In this document: positions 23,550-33,583 of the stretch, piece after piece | How positions within the stretch are numbered: position 1 is the first letter of the stretch | Layout of the letters: every line of letters starts with the position of its first letter | Assembly (NCBI GenBank): GCA_903901375.1 | Contig: CAIUQV010000470.1 | Location: 1-43,255 of the forward strand | Direction of reading: 5' to 3' | Length of the DNA stretch: 43,255 bases | Origin: an uncultured Ignavibacteriota bacterium | GTDB lineage: Bacteria > Bacteroidota > Ignavibacteria > Tepidaquicellales > Tepidaquicellaceae | The notes under the pieces: generated by a model | What the model was told of the DNA's origin: nothing | Seen by the model: only the letters and a program-made list of their open reading frames with translations | Databases searched by the model: none | Program-made: the position numbers and the translations under genes

Positions 23550-24634
23550 TAGTTAATAATATTTTTAATTTCATTATAAATTTTCAAAGGAGCATCTTTG
23601 TCGTATATCTTTGAAATATTCTCACTTAGCTTATTTAATATGGAATCTGATTGTATTGTTTCATTCACATTATTTATAAAACTATTTGTTAAGTTGTCTT
23701 GATTTATAATTCTTGCAGCATCTCTTTTGAGAAGTGATATTGCATTTTTCTCCTGATGATTCTCTGCAGCCGTTGGTAGTGGTACAAGAATTACAGGCTT
23801 ACTGAACATACTCAATTCCATTATACTGCTGATTCCTGCACGGCATACAACTAAATCCGAAGCCGAATATGCATAGTCCATTTCCTTTATGAATTCCAGA
23901 ATCTTTATATTCTTATGTAATCCGCTAAACATATCAGAATATTCGTTGTATCCTGATTTGCCTGTTTGCCAGATAATGTTTATGTTGTTATTCGCTAATT
24001 GATTTATTGATTCTTTCAGGCATTCATTTATCGCCTTTGCTCCCTGACTTCCGCCGAAAACAAATAATGTTTTTAAATTATGGTCTAGCCCGAAGAACCT
24101 GCAAGCCTCTTCTTTACTGTATGCTTTTAACTTGTTCCTTACAGGATAAGAAATTTCAACAACATTATCTTTTCGTTTCAGAAACTTCTCCGTTTCCCTG
24201 AAATTCACTACCACCCTGCTGACTTTACCGGATAAATACTTCGTAACCTTACCAGGGAAAGAATTTCCTTCCTGTATAAGTGTCGGAATACCCTTTTTTA
24301 CCGCAGATGACACCACAGGACCCGACACGTAACCGCCGGTTCCAACTACTACATCTGGTTTAAACTCATTTATTATTTTCTTGCACTTTCTCAGTGATGT
24401 CAGATAGTTTTTAACAAAAGTAATGTTTTTAAAAATATTCTTTCTGTTAAATCCGGATACTTCAATAAGTTTAATTTCATAATTATTCTCAGGTACAACC
24501 TTCTCTTCCATTCTTCCTTTTGCACCAACGAAAAGTATATCACTCGTACTTTCTCTTTTCATAATTTCGTCAGCAATTGCAATTGCAGGAAATATGTGTC
24601 CGCCTGTTCCTCCGCCTGTCATTATCACTCTCAT
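23549..24634 (-). CDS. murG: UDP-GlcNAc:lipid I N-acetylglucosaminyltransferase MurG
   Basis: This peripheral inner-membrane GT-B enzyme converts lipid I to lipid II. The 361-aa protein begins with the acceptor-binding glycine loop GGGTGGHIFPA (7-17); a second loop VVGTGGYVSGPV and the donor-domain FGGSQGAKAIN and RAGISSIMEL segments are all characteristic. Its start overlaps the ftsW stop by 4 nt. The next gene is the small PH-like membrane protein rather than murC directly, which is unusual compared with the common murG-murC order. Confidence 0.97.
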   Translation of the reverse strand: MRVIMTGGGTGGHIFPAIAIADEIMKRESTSDILFVGAKGRMEEKVVPENNYEIKLIEVSGFNRKNIFKNITFVKNYLTSLRKCKKIINEFKPDVVVGTGGYVSGPVVSSAVKKGIPTLIQEGNSFPGKVTKYLSGKVSRVVVNFRETEKFLKRKDNVVEISYPVRNKLKAYSKEEACRFFGLDHNLKTLFVFGGSQGAKAINECLKESINQLANNNINIIWQTGKSGYNEYSDMFSGLHKNIKILEFIKEMDYAYSASDLVVCRAGISSIMELSMFSKPVILVPLPTAAENHQEKNAISLLKRDAARIINQDNLTNSFINNVNETIQSDSILNKLSENISKIYDKDAPLKIYNEIKNIIN

Positions 24635-25761
24635 ACATTTACCCCCATAATAACAGATTGATTCGAGTCAGTATTTATTCTATTCGATGATATATTTATC
24701 AGTATTCCCGCAGCTGCTGAATTAAAAAGCATTGCTGTTCCGCCAAAACTTACAAAAGGAATTGGTACTCCGGTAGTAGGAAAAATTCCGCTCGCAACTG
24801 ACATATTAACAATCGCATATGAAACAATGATCGTTGTTATTCCAAACGCTAGATATTTCCCGAAAGGATCATCAACTGTCTTTACAACCTTGTAACCTCT
24901 AACGAGTATCAGTGCAAACATTGCTACAACAAACGCTGTCCCTATAAACCCGTATTCTTCCCCAAGAATAGAAAAAATGAAATCTCCGTACGACTCGGGA
25001 AGGAAAAATTCTTTCTGTACTGAATTACCACTTCCAACTCCAAAAATTCCACCGTTACCCAATCCTATAATTGCCTGAGTTAACTGATGCTGTGCTGTTC
25101 CGGTTGAACTGTACTCTGCAAAGTTTTCAAGTCTGGCTCTTATATATGACTTTGACAATATAAACAGCACTGCTACAGGAGCTAATGAAAGAATTGTAAC
25201 TATTATGTGCTTTATCTTAACTTTGGATGTAAGGAGTAATAATATTGAAGTACAAAATATAATTGTTGCTGTTGAAAAATTAGGCTGTAAAGCTACTAAT
25301 CCGCATACAGCTAATATATACAGCAAAATAGGAAGATATCCTTTGTAAAGATTATCAACATATCCTTCTTTTCTTACTAATAATGCTGACACGTAAATTA
25401 TTAATGCGTACTTTGCAAGATCCGATGGTTGAAAACTAAGCGGACCAAACATTATCCACCTGTTAACATTCTTTACAGCTGATGAAGTAAAAAGTACTAT
25501 AAATAAAAGTGCAATCGTTCCGAATATAACGAACTTGCTAAACTTTTCGACATATCTGTAATCAATCTTTATAAATATAAATAATACTACTAACGATAAA
25601 ATGACTTTGAATATATGCGACTTCAGCAAATAACTTGCATCATTCCATCTGCTTAATGAATAATCCGAACTCGCACTATAGACGACTGCAATGCTGAAGA
25701 ATATCAGCAATAATACCGGAATTAGTATAAATATGTCTATTTTATGAGTTCCTTGTTTCAT
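24631..25761 (-). CDS. ftsW: septal peptidoglycan glycosyltransferase FtsW
   Basis: This SEDS-family membrane enzyme polymerises lipid II at the septum together with the class B PBP encoded as ftsI. The 376-aa protein has about ten hydrophobic segments, the LSFQPSDLAKYALIIYVSALL segment after the RWIMFG motif, the large extracytoplasmic loop with QLTQAIIGLGNGGIFGVGSGNS, and the C-terminal PTTGVPIPFVSFGGTAM stretch that marks SEDS proteins. Presence in a dcw cluster supports FtsW rather than RodA. It overlaps murD by 1 nt upstream and murG by 4 nt downstream. Confidence 0.96.
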   Translation of the reverse strand: MKQGTHKIDIFILIPVLLLIFFSIAVVYSASSDYSLSRWNDASYLLKSHIFKVILSLVVLFIFIKIDYRYVEKFSKFVIFGTIALLFIVLFTSSAVKNVNRWIMFGPLSFQPSDLAKYALIIYVSALLVRKEGYVDNLYKGYLPILLYILAVCGLVALQPNFSTATIIFCTSILLLLTSKVKIKHIIVTILSLAPVAVLFILSKSYIRARLENFAEYSSTGTAQHQLTQAIIGLGNGGIFGVGSGNSVQKEFFLPESYGDFIFSILGEEYGFIGTAFVVAMFALILVRGYKVVKTVDDPFGKYLAFGITTIIVSYAIVNMSVASGIFPTTGVPIPFVSFGGTAMLFNSAAAGILINISSNRINTDSNQSVIMGVNV

Positions 25762-27125
25762 TAAAGCTCATTTACTATTTGTTTAAAAACTTCTCCTCTG
25801 TGTTCAAAGTTCTGGAACATATCAAAACTTTTATAACCAGGTGAAAACAGTACGAAATCACCGGGATTAGCTATTGTTTTTGCATGTTTAACCGCATCAG
25901 AAAATTCATCAAACATCTTTACTGTTATCAGATTCTTATAATGATCGTTTATTACTTCCCTGCTTTGTCCAATCGCACAAATATATTTTACTCTCTCTTT
26001 TACTAATGGGTCAATAATATCAAAGTTATTAACTCCTTTTTTACCGCCCATTATAAGGATTATGTTACTTTTAAAACTTTCGAGTGCAACGTATAATGAA
26101 TCGTAATTTGTTGCCTTTGAATCATTGTAGTATATCACTCCATTAAGTTCTCTAACAGTCTCAATTCTGTGTTCAACACCTTTGAAGTTCTTTAAAGTCC
26201 TTTTAATCGATTCATTTGTCACACCAAACTTCTTTACCGCCATAATTGCAGCCATTGAATTCATTATATTGTGTGTACCTCTTAAGAATATTTTATCTTT
26301 ATTCGAAATTACCTCTTCAATATTATGTCGGTAACAAATATTATCATTATCAGTGTATGCTTCATAACTGAACTTTGAAATAGGACGATTTAAACTGAAA
26401 GTTCCAACGGTTGCATTAAACTTATCTGCTCTGTTTCTTAAGGTTGCATCATCATAGTTAATAATTATTAAATCCTCGTCTTTCTGGTTTCTGTTTACTT
26501 TATACTTTGCTTCGGCATAAAGATCAAATGAACCATGCCAGTCTATATGATCTGATGTAATATTAAGTATTGCAGATACTGTTGGCTTGAATGTTTCTGT
26601 ATATTCTAATTGGAAACTGCTAACTTCAAGTACAACAATAGAATCACTCTTTAAATCGGGAATAATTTCCGAAAAAGCTAATCCAACGTTTCCACACACA
26701 TGAACATCAATTCCTGCATCTCGTAACATTGCACCTGTAAGTTCCGTAGTTGTTGTTTTACCGTTTGTACCGGTAATAGCGATAATAGGTACTTTACAAA
26801 ACCATGAAGCTGCTTCAACTTCACTTACTATTTTAATCCCTTTTTCTTTTGCTTTTACAAGAACATCAGAACCGGGAGCAATACCTGGACTGGTTATTAT
26901 ATATTCCGCATCAAATATTTTGTCTGAATTCGTACCCAGTTCATATTCTATTTTATAATCTTTTAAAACTTGTTCATTAAGATACAATAATTCTTCTTTT
27001 TTAGAAGAATCACTTAGGAAAACTGATGCACCCGACATCTTAAGCAATTTTGATATACCTATTCCGCTCCTGCCGGCACCTAATACACTAAACTTAATAT
27101 TTTTAATATTGTCAGCTTTCATCAT
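25761..27125 (-). CDS. murD: UDP-N-acetylmuramoyl-L-alanine--D-glutamate ligase
   Basis: It adds D-glutamate to the growing muropeptide. The 454-aa protein has an N-terminal nucleotide-binding segment (SVLGAGRSGIGISKLL, about 13-28), the ATP-binding TGTNGKTTT motif (118-126), the central SSFQLEYTETFKPTVSAILNITSDHIDWHG segment typical of MurD, and a C-terminal domain with YYNDSKATNYDSL. Two adjacent ATG codons start the gene, the first overlapping the mraY stop by 1 nt. It is followed by ftsW with a 1-nt overlap. Confidence 0.97.
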   Translation of the reverse strand: MMKADNIKNIKFSVLGAGRSGIGISKLLKMSGASVFLSDSSKKEELLYLNEQVLKDYKIEYELGTNSDKIFDAEYIITSPGIAPGSDVLVKAKEKGIKIVSEVEAASWFCKVPIIAITGTNGKTTTTELTGAMLRDAGIDVHVCGNVGLAFSEIIPDLKSDSIVVLEVSSFQLEYTETFKPTVSAILNITSDHIDWHGSFDLYAEAKYKVNRNQKDEDLIIINYDDATLRNRADKFNATVGTFSLNRPISKFSYEAYTDNDNICYRHNIEEVISNKDKIFLRGTHNIMNSMAAIMAVKKFGVTNESIKRTLKNFKGVEHRIETVRELNGVIYYNDSKATNYDSLYVALESFKSNIILIMGGKKGVNNFDIIDPLVKERVKYICAIGQSREVINDHYKNLITVKMFDEFSDAVKHAKTIANPGDFVLFSPGYKSFDMFQNFEHRGEVFKQIVNEL

Positions 27126-28234
27126 TATCTGATTTTAAACGTTGCTAATGTCATAATTGCAAGTAATACTGCAATAATATAAAACCTTAAGACAATTTTA
27201 GGCTCGGGTATACCTTTCATTTCAAAATGATGATGAAAAGGCGCCATTAGGAATATACGCTTACCCTCGCCGTATTTTTTCTTGGTATATTTGAAATAAT
27301 ATCTTTGAATCAAAACAGAAACTGCTTCAGCAAAAAATATTCCTCCAAGTAAGGGTAGTAAGAACTCCTTCTTTACAAGTATACAAAGTGTTCCGACTGC
27401 CCCTCCTAATGCAAGCGAACCTGTATCACCCATAAATACCTGCGCTGGGTAGGAATTGTACCACAAGAATCCTAAGGCAGCTCCTGCCACTGCTGTACAA
27501 TATATTACCAGCTCACCATTTCCTTTTAAATATATAATATTTAGATATTTCGAAAGTGTAATGTTACCCGATATATATGCGATTACACCTAATGTAATAA
27601 TTACTATGCCGACAGTTCCGGTTGCAAGTCCGTCAAGACCGTCTGTCAGATTCACAGCATTTGATGTTGCTGTAATGATAAAGATTATAATTGGAATATA
27701 GAAAATCGAAAAATCAAACTGATAATTTTTAAGGAACGGAATTGTTGTAATTGTATTGATACCGTGAAATTCAGGAGCTAGATATATTACTAATCCTACA
27801 ATAATTCCGACTGTAACCTGTCCAATCAATTTATACTTTGCAAGTAATCCTTTTTTATATTTCTTTACTACTTTTAAATAATCATCAAGCAAACCAACAA
27901 GACCTAATGATATAGTTGAAAATAAAACTAACTGAACATATATGTTTCTTAAGTTTGCCCATAGGAATACAGGAATTAACCCCGACATAAGTATTATTAA
28001 TCCGCCCATAGTTGGAGTCCCTGCTTTTGACCAGTGGAATTTCGGACCATCTTCTTTCTTTGCTTCGCCTATTTGTTTCTTTTTTAAATAACTTAATACT
28101 TTTGGACCAACATAGAATGTAAGCAGCAATGCAGTAATAGCTGCAAGTGCCGAACGGAATGTTAAATATTTAAAAATATTAAATCCCGGAGGATTAAACT
28201 TTGCCTGTATGTATTCAGCTAAAAAATAAAGCAT
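27125..28234 (-). CDS. mraY: phospho-N-acetylmuramoyl-pentapeptide transferase MraY
   Basis: This ten-helix membrane enzyme transfers phospho-MurNAc-pentapeptide to undecaprenyl phosphate, giving lipid I. The 369-aa protein carries the Mg-binding and catalytic signatures: DDYLKVVKKYKKGL after the GLVGLLDDY segment, NAVNLTDGLDGLATG, and MGDTGSLALGGA. The histidine-rich APFHHHFE loop near the C-terminus is diagnostic. It starts 6 nt after murF with ATG and overlaps murD by 1 nt. Confidence 0.98.
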   Translation of the reverse strand: MLYFLAEYIQAKFNPPGFNIFKYLTFRSALAAITALLLTFYVGPKVLSYLKKKQIGEAKKEDGPKFHWSKAGTPTMGGLIILMSGLIPVFLWANLRNIYVQLVLFSTISLGLVGLLDDYLKVVKKYKKGLLAKYKLIGQVTVGIIVGLVIYLAPEFHGINTITTIPFLKNYQFDFSIFYIPIIIFIITATSNAVNLTDGLDGLATGTVGIVIITLGVIAYISGNITLSKYLNIIYLKGNGELVIYCTAVAGAALGFLWYNSYPAQVFMGDTGSLALGGAVGTLCILVKKEFLLPLLGGIFFAEAVSVLIQRYYFKYTKKKYGEGKRIFLMAPFHHHFEMKGIPEPKIVLRFYIIAVLLAIMTLATFKIR

Positions 28235-28240
28235 TTGCAG

Positions 28241-29629
28241 TTAATTTAGTTTGTTTGTAAAAACATTTTGAATTACTTCTTCCATTTTCATGCCCCTCGA
28301 ACCTTTAACATATACTACATCTCCGGTTTTTATATTTACTTTCAGAAACAATGATAAATCAGTTTTATCTTCAAAGTAAAAACTGTTCTTCAGGCCCTTT
28401 GCACCTTTGAATGTTTGATACGACATATCCCCATAGAAATAGCTGAAATCAAAATTCATCTTCTTCATAAGTTTGCCGATATCGGTGTGTTCCTTCTTTG
28501 ATGTTTTACCCATTTCAAGCATATCAGAAAGTATTATGTGCTTTCTTCCTTTTGATTTGAAATCTTTCATTGTCTCAAGACCCAATTTCACAGAATCAGG
28601 ATTACTGTTGTAAGCATCATTTATAACTTTAATTCCATTGTATTCTTTTGTTTCCATTCTCTTGCCGCTAATCTTAGATATATTTTTCAAAGCTTCAGAA
28701 ATTATGGCAGGCTGAATGCCAAAGAATATTCCGGTTGCAATAGCCGATAGACCGTTATAGAACGAGTGTTTACCAAAAGTATTTATATATGTCTTATATT
28801 TTCTATTATTATATTTATAAGTCAATTTTGGTCTGAATTCATTATCGAAACCCTCCATCTTCCCCTTTACATCTGCATTATAAGTGTACGAATAAGTGAA
28901 TGAATAATTTTTATGCTTTTTGTAATAAGAGTTCACAAATTTATCGTCAAGATTGTAAAAACAACAGGAACCGTGATTACTTACATAATCATATAATTGA
29001 AATTCCTCTTTTGCTACTCCGCTCAAGTTTTTAAAAAACTCAAGGTGCTCTTTACCAATATTAGTTACCAATGCAAAATCGGGTTTTGCAATTTTGCATA
29101 GATATTCAAGTTCATTGAAGTGATTACTGCCAAGTTCTGCAACACAGAAATTATGATTATCTTCAATCCTTAATAATGTTAATGGCAGCCCGATATGATT
29201 GTTAAAGTTACCCTCGGTTTTAATCAGATTAAATTTTCTTGACAATACTTCAGCAATAATATCTTTTGTAGATGTCTTGCCGTTACTTCCGGCAACTGCA
29301 AAAACCGGTATATTCATCTTATCCCTGTGAATTTGAGCAAGATGACCAAGTGATTTAATTGTATCGTCAACGACAACAAAGTTCTGCTTTGGATATTTAT
29401 TCTTATTTTTATCAAACCACTTTTTATTTACAAATACAAGTCTGACTTTTGCTTTGATTACTTTATCTATGTAATTATGTCCGTCTGTTGTCTCTCCCTT
29501 AATCGCAAAAAATATCGAATCGCGGCTTACAATTCTGGAATCAATCGAAACAGATGCAAATGATTCCGGTAAACTGCTTTTCTGTATCAGTTCACATTTA
29601 AGTTTCAATATTTCCTGTTTAGTAATCAC
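28241..29629 (-). CDS. murF: UDP-MurNAc-tripeptide--D-alanyl-D-alanine ligase
   Basis: It adds the D-Ala-D-Ala dipeptide, completing the UDP-MurNAc-pentapeptide. The 462-aa protein has the N-terminal SIDSRIVSRDSIFFAIKGETTDGH recognition domain, the ATP motif AGSNGKTSTKD (113-123) in the MurF form, the ELGSNHFNELEYL segment and VINDAYNSNPDS. The start codon is GTG, overlapping the murE stop TAG by 1 nt, so translation is coupled. Having murF inside the cluster between murE and mraY is the classical order, although several Bacteroidota carry it elsewhere. Confidence 0.97.
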   Translation of the reverse strand: MITKQEILKLKCELIQKSSLPESFASVSIDSRIVSRDSIFFAIKGETTDGHNYIDKVIKAKVRLVFVNKKWFDKNKNKYPKQNFVVVDDTIKSLGHLAQIHRDKMNIPVFAVAGSNGKTSTKDIIAEVLSRKFNLIKTEGNFNNHIGLPLTLLRIEDNHNFCVAELGSNHFNELEYLCKIAKPDFALVTNIGKEHLEFFKNLSGVAKEEFQLYDYVSNHGSCCFYNLDDKFVNSYYKKHKNYSFTYSYTYNADVKGKMEGFDNEFRPKLTYKYNNRKYKTYINTFGKHSFYNGLSAIATGIFFGIQPAIISEALKNISKISGKRMETKEYNGIKVINDAYNSNPDSVKLGLETMKDFKSKGRKHIILSDMLEMGKTSKKEHTDIGKLMKKMNFDFSYFYGDMSYQTFKGAKGLKNSFYFEDKTDLSLFLKVNIKTGDVVYVKGSRGMKMEEVIQNVFTNKLN

Positions 29630-31104
29630 TATTTTGCTAATTCAGAGTATTTTTGTATAAATTCATGATCATCAAAATGAGTCTTCACTCCGTTTACCTC
29701 CTGGTAAGTTTCGTGACCTTTTCCGCAAATCAGGATTATATCTCCTTTTTTTGATAATTCAATACTTCTTTTAATTGCTTTTTCTCTGTCAACTTCTATT
29801 TCGTAATTCTCTGTTACATCAACACCTTTTTCGATATCGTTAATAATTTTCATCGGATCTTCAGTTCTTGGATTATCAGAAGAGATTATTACATAATCTG
29901 ACAATTCCGTCGCAATCTTCCCCATAACAGGTCTCTTCGTTCTATCCTTATCACCTCCGCATCCAAAAAGCGTAATTACCCTACCGTTTTTCCCTTCTGA
30001 ATTTCTAACGTCTATTGCTGCTTCGATAGCGTTCTTTAGAGAATCTGAAGTATGCGAATAATCAACGATTGCACACGCACCATTAGGTAACATCGTTCTG
30101 TTAAATCTGCCTTTTGCTGCTTCAAATTTATTGATTGCTGATAATATTGATTCAATTTCAATTCCAAATCTTAATCCGCATTCGATTGCGGCTAAAATGT
30201 TGTATACATTGAATCTGCCCGTTAATGAAGAATTAACTGTGTGAACAACCCCTTTAACCTCAATTTTAAAACTTAAACCATTAAGACCAATTTTAATATC
30301 GTATGCCTTTAAATCTGAGTTATTGTTAATTGAGTAAAACTTTTTCTCGCCTTTAAAAGAATCAAGTATTCTGATTCCGTATTCATCATCACTGTTAGAT
30401 ATCGCAAGAGAAGTTTCAGGTAGTGTATCAAACAGTATTTTTTTAGCACTCAGATAATCTTCCATATTTAAATGCAAATCCATATGCTCGCTTGTGAGAT
30501 TTGTAAATATTGCAGTATCGTATTTTATTGTATGTACCCTGCTGTTAACAAGTGCTATTGAAGATACTTCCATAACACAAAAATCCATACCATTTAATAC
30601 CATCTCACTCAGCATCCTGTTCATATCAATTGAATCCGGCGTTGTTAATCTTGCTTCCGTCTTCTGGGAACCCGTAAAATAATCTATAGTCCCGATTAAT
30701 CCGCATTTATATCCATTTGAATCTAAAATACTTTTAACAATATAAGAAATAGTTGTCTTGCCATTAGTACCTGTTATTCCAATTACTTTCAGCTTATCAG
30801 TTGGTTTAGCATAAAATGCACAGCTTATTTCTGCCATCACCTTTCTAACATTATCAACAAATAGTACATTATCAAACTGTAGATATTCAGTCTTAAATCT
30901 TAAATCGGCAATTATTAATTCTGCACCGCTTTTTATTGCTTCATTCACAAATTTTATCCCGTCTGTTTTCATTCCTCTTATTGAGAAGAAAATAAAACCG
31001 GGTTTGACTTCTTTAGAATTCAGACTAAGACCTTTTACCTCAAAATCTGCTAATGATTTTTGAAAGTTGATTTCAGCAATATTTAACAGTTCAGATAATC
31101 TCAC
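29629..31104 (-). CDS. murE: UDP-MurNAc-L-Ala-D-Glu--meso-diaminopimelate ligase
   Basis: It adds the third residue of the stem peptide. The 491-aa protein has the Mur P-loop TGTNGKTT (111-118), the SSIALVNSRVHTIKYD and NLTSEHMDLH central segments and the DNPR motif at residues 410-413, followed by TEDP. DNPR is the signature of meso-diaminopimelate-specific MurE, whereas lysine-type enzymes differ there, so a DAP-type peptidoglycan is inferred. The start codon is GTG, overlapping the ftsI stop TAG by 1 nt; MRLSELL is a typical MurE N-terminus. Confidence 0.97.
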   Translation of the reverse strand: MRLSELLNIAEINFQKSLADFEVKGLSLNSKEVKPGFIFFSIRGMKTDGIKFVNEAIKSGAELIIADLRFKTEYLQFDNVLFVDNVRKVMAEISCAFYAKPTDKLKVIGITGTNGKTTISYIVKSILDSNGYKCGLIGTIDYFTGSQKTEARLTTPDSIDMNRMLSEMVLNGMDFCVMEVSSIALVNSRVHTIKYDTAIFTNLTSEHMDLHLNMEDYLSAKKILFDTLPETSLAISNSDDEYGIRILDSFKGEKKFYSINNNSDLKAYDIKIGLNGLSFKIEVKGVVHTVNSSLTGRFNVYNILAAIECGLRFGIEIESILSAINKFEAAKGRFNRTMLPNGACAIVDYSHTSDSLKNAIEAAIDVRNSEGKNGRVITLFGCGGDKDRTKRPVMGKIATELSDYVIISSDNPRTEDPMKIINDIEKGVDVTENYEIEVDREKAIKRSIELSKKGDIILICGKGHETYQEVNGVKTHFDDHEFIQKYSELAK

Positions 31105-33278
31105 TAGTTTTCTTCTTTACAAAATAGAATTATTTTACTCTTTGTGTTTACTTTGTTTCCGGGTTTCGGAAACATATCTACAACTTCACCACTTCCGTTT
31201 ACATCAACAATAAATCCCTCTGAAACAAGCTTATTAATTGACCTCCTTAAACTAAATTTTCTGACGTCAGGGACAATAACCGTACCAGCAGTTTCTGTGC
31301 TGGAATTTTTAATAAACAATTTAAGTTTTTTGCCTTCTTCAAGTTTACTGCCAGGAGGTGGATCCTGAGAATCTACAGACACTATCTTTCCCTGTAATTC
31401 TTTCGAATTTAGTTCTTTATCTAATTCATATTTTATATTTCTTTCGTTCAGGATATCAATCGCATCTTTAACTTTTAGATTTACTAAATTCGGCAAAACT
31501 CTTTCTTTTTCTGTATTTGATTTATCAGTCTCTTTTTTATCACTGTTCTCAATTATTGATTCATCTCTGTAAATATTAATAATATCGTTGAACCCCATTA
31601 TTCGGGATGCAATCTTTTGGAATACAGGAGCAGCAACTTTACCGCCGTAATATCCGTTTTTAGGGTCGTCTAAAATTATTGTTATTATTATTTCAGGATT
31701 ATCGGCGGGAAAATATCCAACGAAAGAAGATATATGTGAATTACTTGAATATTCACCTTCGATTAATCTTTGCGTGGTTCCTGTTTTGCCCGCTACTTTC
31801 AATCCTTCAATTTTTGCATCTGTTCCGGTTCCTCTTTCAACTACTCCTAAAAACATCTCATTAAGTTTCTTTGATGTTTCAGTTGAAATAACCTGTCTTA
31901 CAGGTGATGGATAATTTTCAAGAATAACACTTCCGTCCGGACTTACTTCTTTTTTAACAATATATGGTTTCATTAGAAGTCCGTTGTTTGCAATTGCCGC
32001 ATATGCCATTGTTAACTGAAGTGCATTTACTGCAACCTGATACCCAATTGACATAAATTCAAGTGATCCGTTTGTAAAATCCAGAGGTCTTTTTAAGTAA
32101 CCTTTATTCTCACCGTTCAACTCTATTCCGGTATAAATACCAAACCCATAATCACGTGCATATTTAAAGAATCTTTCTGCACCTAATTTCTGTGAAAGTT
32201 TTGCAACCCCAATGTTGCTTGATCTCTCTATTATCTGTTGAAACGTTAGCGAAGATGCAGGATATGAATCGATAATATCCATACCAAATACTTTATAAGA
32301 ACCGTTTTCTGTATTAACTACATCCTGAGGATTATTAAGTTTTTCCTCAAGAATAGCGGAAGCTGTTATTAATTTAAAAGTGGAGCCGGGTTCATAAATA
32401 TCAGAAATCACTGCATTCTTCATCCCGGATGTATCCTCACGTTTTATGTTATTCGGATCGTACGATGGATAATTACACATTCCAAGAATTTCACCTGTCT
32501 TTACAGACACAACTAATGCTTTTCCCCTGGTAGCATTAAAAGACTTAACACCTGCAGCTAATTCTTCTTCTGCAATCTGCTGGACCCTTTTATCAATAGT
32601 TAGAATAACGTTAGCACCGCTTTCAGGTTCTTTCTGTATAAAATTTAAATCAGGTCTTTTGAATCCCCTGCCGTCTTTTCTTGAAATCATATATCCTTCT
32701 TTACCAGTTAGGTCCTTGTTCATCGCAAGTTCAATACCGCATACGCCTTTATTATCGAGATCGTTATAACCAATTATCTGTGATCCTGTTGAACCGTAAT
32801 TGTAATATCTTGATGATTCTTTGAACACATCAAGACCTTCTATCTTAAGTGTATCCAGACCCTTCAAATCAGAAATCTCTGCTTTTCTTTCCAGATAAAA
32901 AGCTGAGGTGTTTTTACTTTCGAGTCTGTCTAAATATTCAAATTTACTCTTTCCGAATACAGCCGCTAGAAAAGTTGATACAGAATCGGCATTTTTAATT
33001 TTGTATGGATCTGCAATAACCGAAACCCGGAATACATTCGTTACAAACGAATTCATATTTCTGTCAAAGATACCGCCTCTTACAGGAACAATAATCTCTC
33101 TGGTTTGTGATTGCTTTTTGGCAATAATTTTATATTTTTCCGAATCTAAAATCTGTATGGATGTAAGTTTAATAATAATAACCCCAAGAAAAACAAGAAG
33201 AATAATCATAAAATAATTAATTCTCCTTGTTACGGATAAGAAAGACTTTTCATTATTTTTAAAATCGTAAAAAGTCAT
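31104..33278 (-). CDS. ftsI: class B penicillin-binding protein (FtsI/PBP2-like) with two PASTA domains
   Basis: This septal transpeptidase cross-links new peptidoglycan with FtsW. The 724-aa protein has a short cytoplasmic tail, one membrane segment (about 20-40), a dimerisation domain and the transpeptidase domain with Ser299-x-x-Lys302 (EPGSTFK), Ser353-Ser354-Asn355 (SSN) and Lys498 in KTGT. After a charged linker come two PASTA domains (about 593-658 and 667-720), LPNLVNLKVKDAIDIL and VIVPDVRKFSLRRSINKL. PASTA repeats bind peptidoglycan fragments or beta-lactams and are usual in Gram-positive SpoVD/PBP2x, and also found in FCB-group FtsI. It overlaps ftsL by 4 nt and murE by 1 nt. Confidence 0.96.
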   Translation of the reverse strand: MTFYDFKNNEKSFLSVTRRINYFMIILLVFLGVIIIKLTSIQILDSEKYKIIAKKQSQTREIIVPVRGGIFDRNMNSFVTNVFRVSVIADPYKIKNADSVSTFLAAVFGKSKFEYLDRLESKNTSAFYLERKAEISDLKGLDTLKIEGLDVFKESSRYYNYGSTGSQIIGYNDLDNKGVCGIELAMNKDLTGKEGYMISRKDGRGFKRPDLNFIQKEPESGANVILTIDKRVQQIAEEELAAGVKSFNATRGKALVVSVKTGEILGMCNYPSYDPNNIKREDTSGMKNAVISDIYEPGSTFKLITASAILEEKLNNPQDVVNTENGSYKVFGMDIIDSYPASSLTFQQIIERSSNIGVAKLSQKLGAERFFKYARDYGFGIYTGIELNGENKGYLKRPLDFTNGSLEFMSIGYQVAVNALQLTMAYAAIANNGLLMKPYIVKKEVSPDGSVILENYPSPVRQVISTETSKKLNEMFLGVVERGTGTDAKIEGLKVAGKTGTTQRLIEGEYSSNSHISSFVGYFPADNPEIIITIILDDPKNGYYGGKVAAPVFQKIASRIMGFNDIINIYRDESIIENSDKKETDKSNTEKERVLPNLVNLKVKDAIDILNERNIKYELDKELNSKELQGKIVSVDSQDPPPGSKLEEGKKLKLFIKNSSTETAGTVIVPDVRKFSLRRSINKLVSEGFIVDVNGSGEVVDMFPKPGNKVNTKSKIILFCKEEN

Positions 33279-33583
33279 TCCATTTCAGTTCTTTTAATTA
33301 ATATTTTCCTGTTTTGTCTGATATTCATTTCATCTACTTTAAGCTTAAGTCTATCTTCTGCAAGTTTTTTAATTCTGTCATACGATGCAAGTTTTTCAAT
33401 TTCCATTTTAAGTGAATTGTTCGTCTGATTTGCTTTTGAAATATCATCTTTAATGATATTAACTTCCTTAATAAGTTTATTAACTGCGATTATGTTGTTG
33501 ATTAGAAAAACAGAAGACGATGATAGAAGAAGAAAAAATGCGATAGACCAGAAGATTGATATTTTTCTTCTTTGAGTCTTCAT
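33275..33583 (-). CDS. ftsL: FtsL-like division protein
   Basis: This 102-aa bitopic protein has a basic cytoplasmic start (MKTQRRK), one membrane segment (about residues 10-33) and a periplasmic coiled coil with hydrophobic heptad positions (VNIIKDDISKANQTNNSLKMEIEKL), ending in the RIKKLAEDRLKLKV segment that recalls the FtsL/DivIC family. FtsL joins FtsQ and FtsB to activate FtsWI. Conservation is weak in the family, so the call rests on topology, size and position between rsmH and ftsI. It overlaps both neighbours by 4 nt. Confidence 0.88.
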   Translation of the reverse strand: MKTQRRKISIFWSIAFFLLLSSSSVFLINNIIAVNKLIKEVNIIKDDISKANQTNNSLKMEIEKLASYDRIKKLAEDRLKLKVDEMNIRQNRKILIKRTEME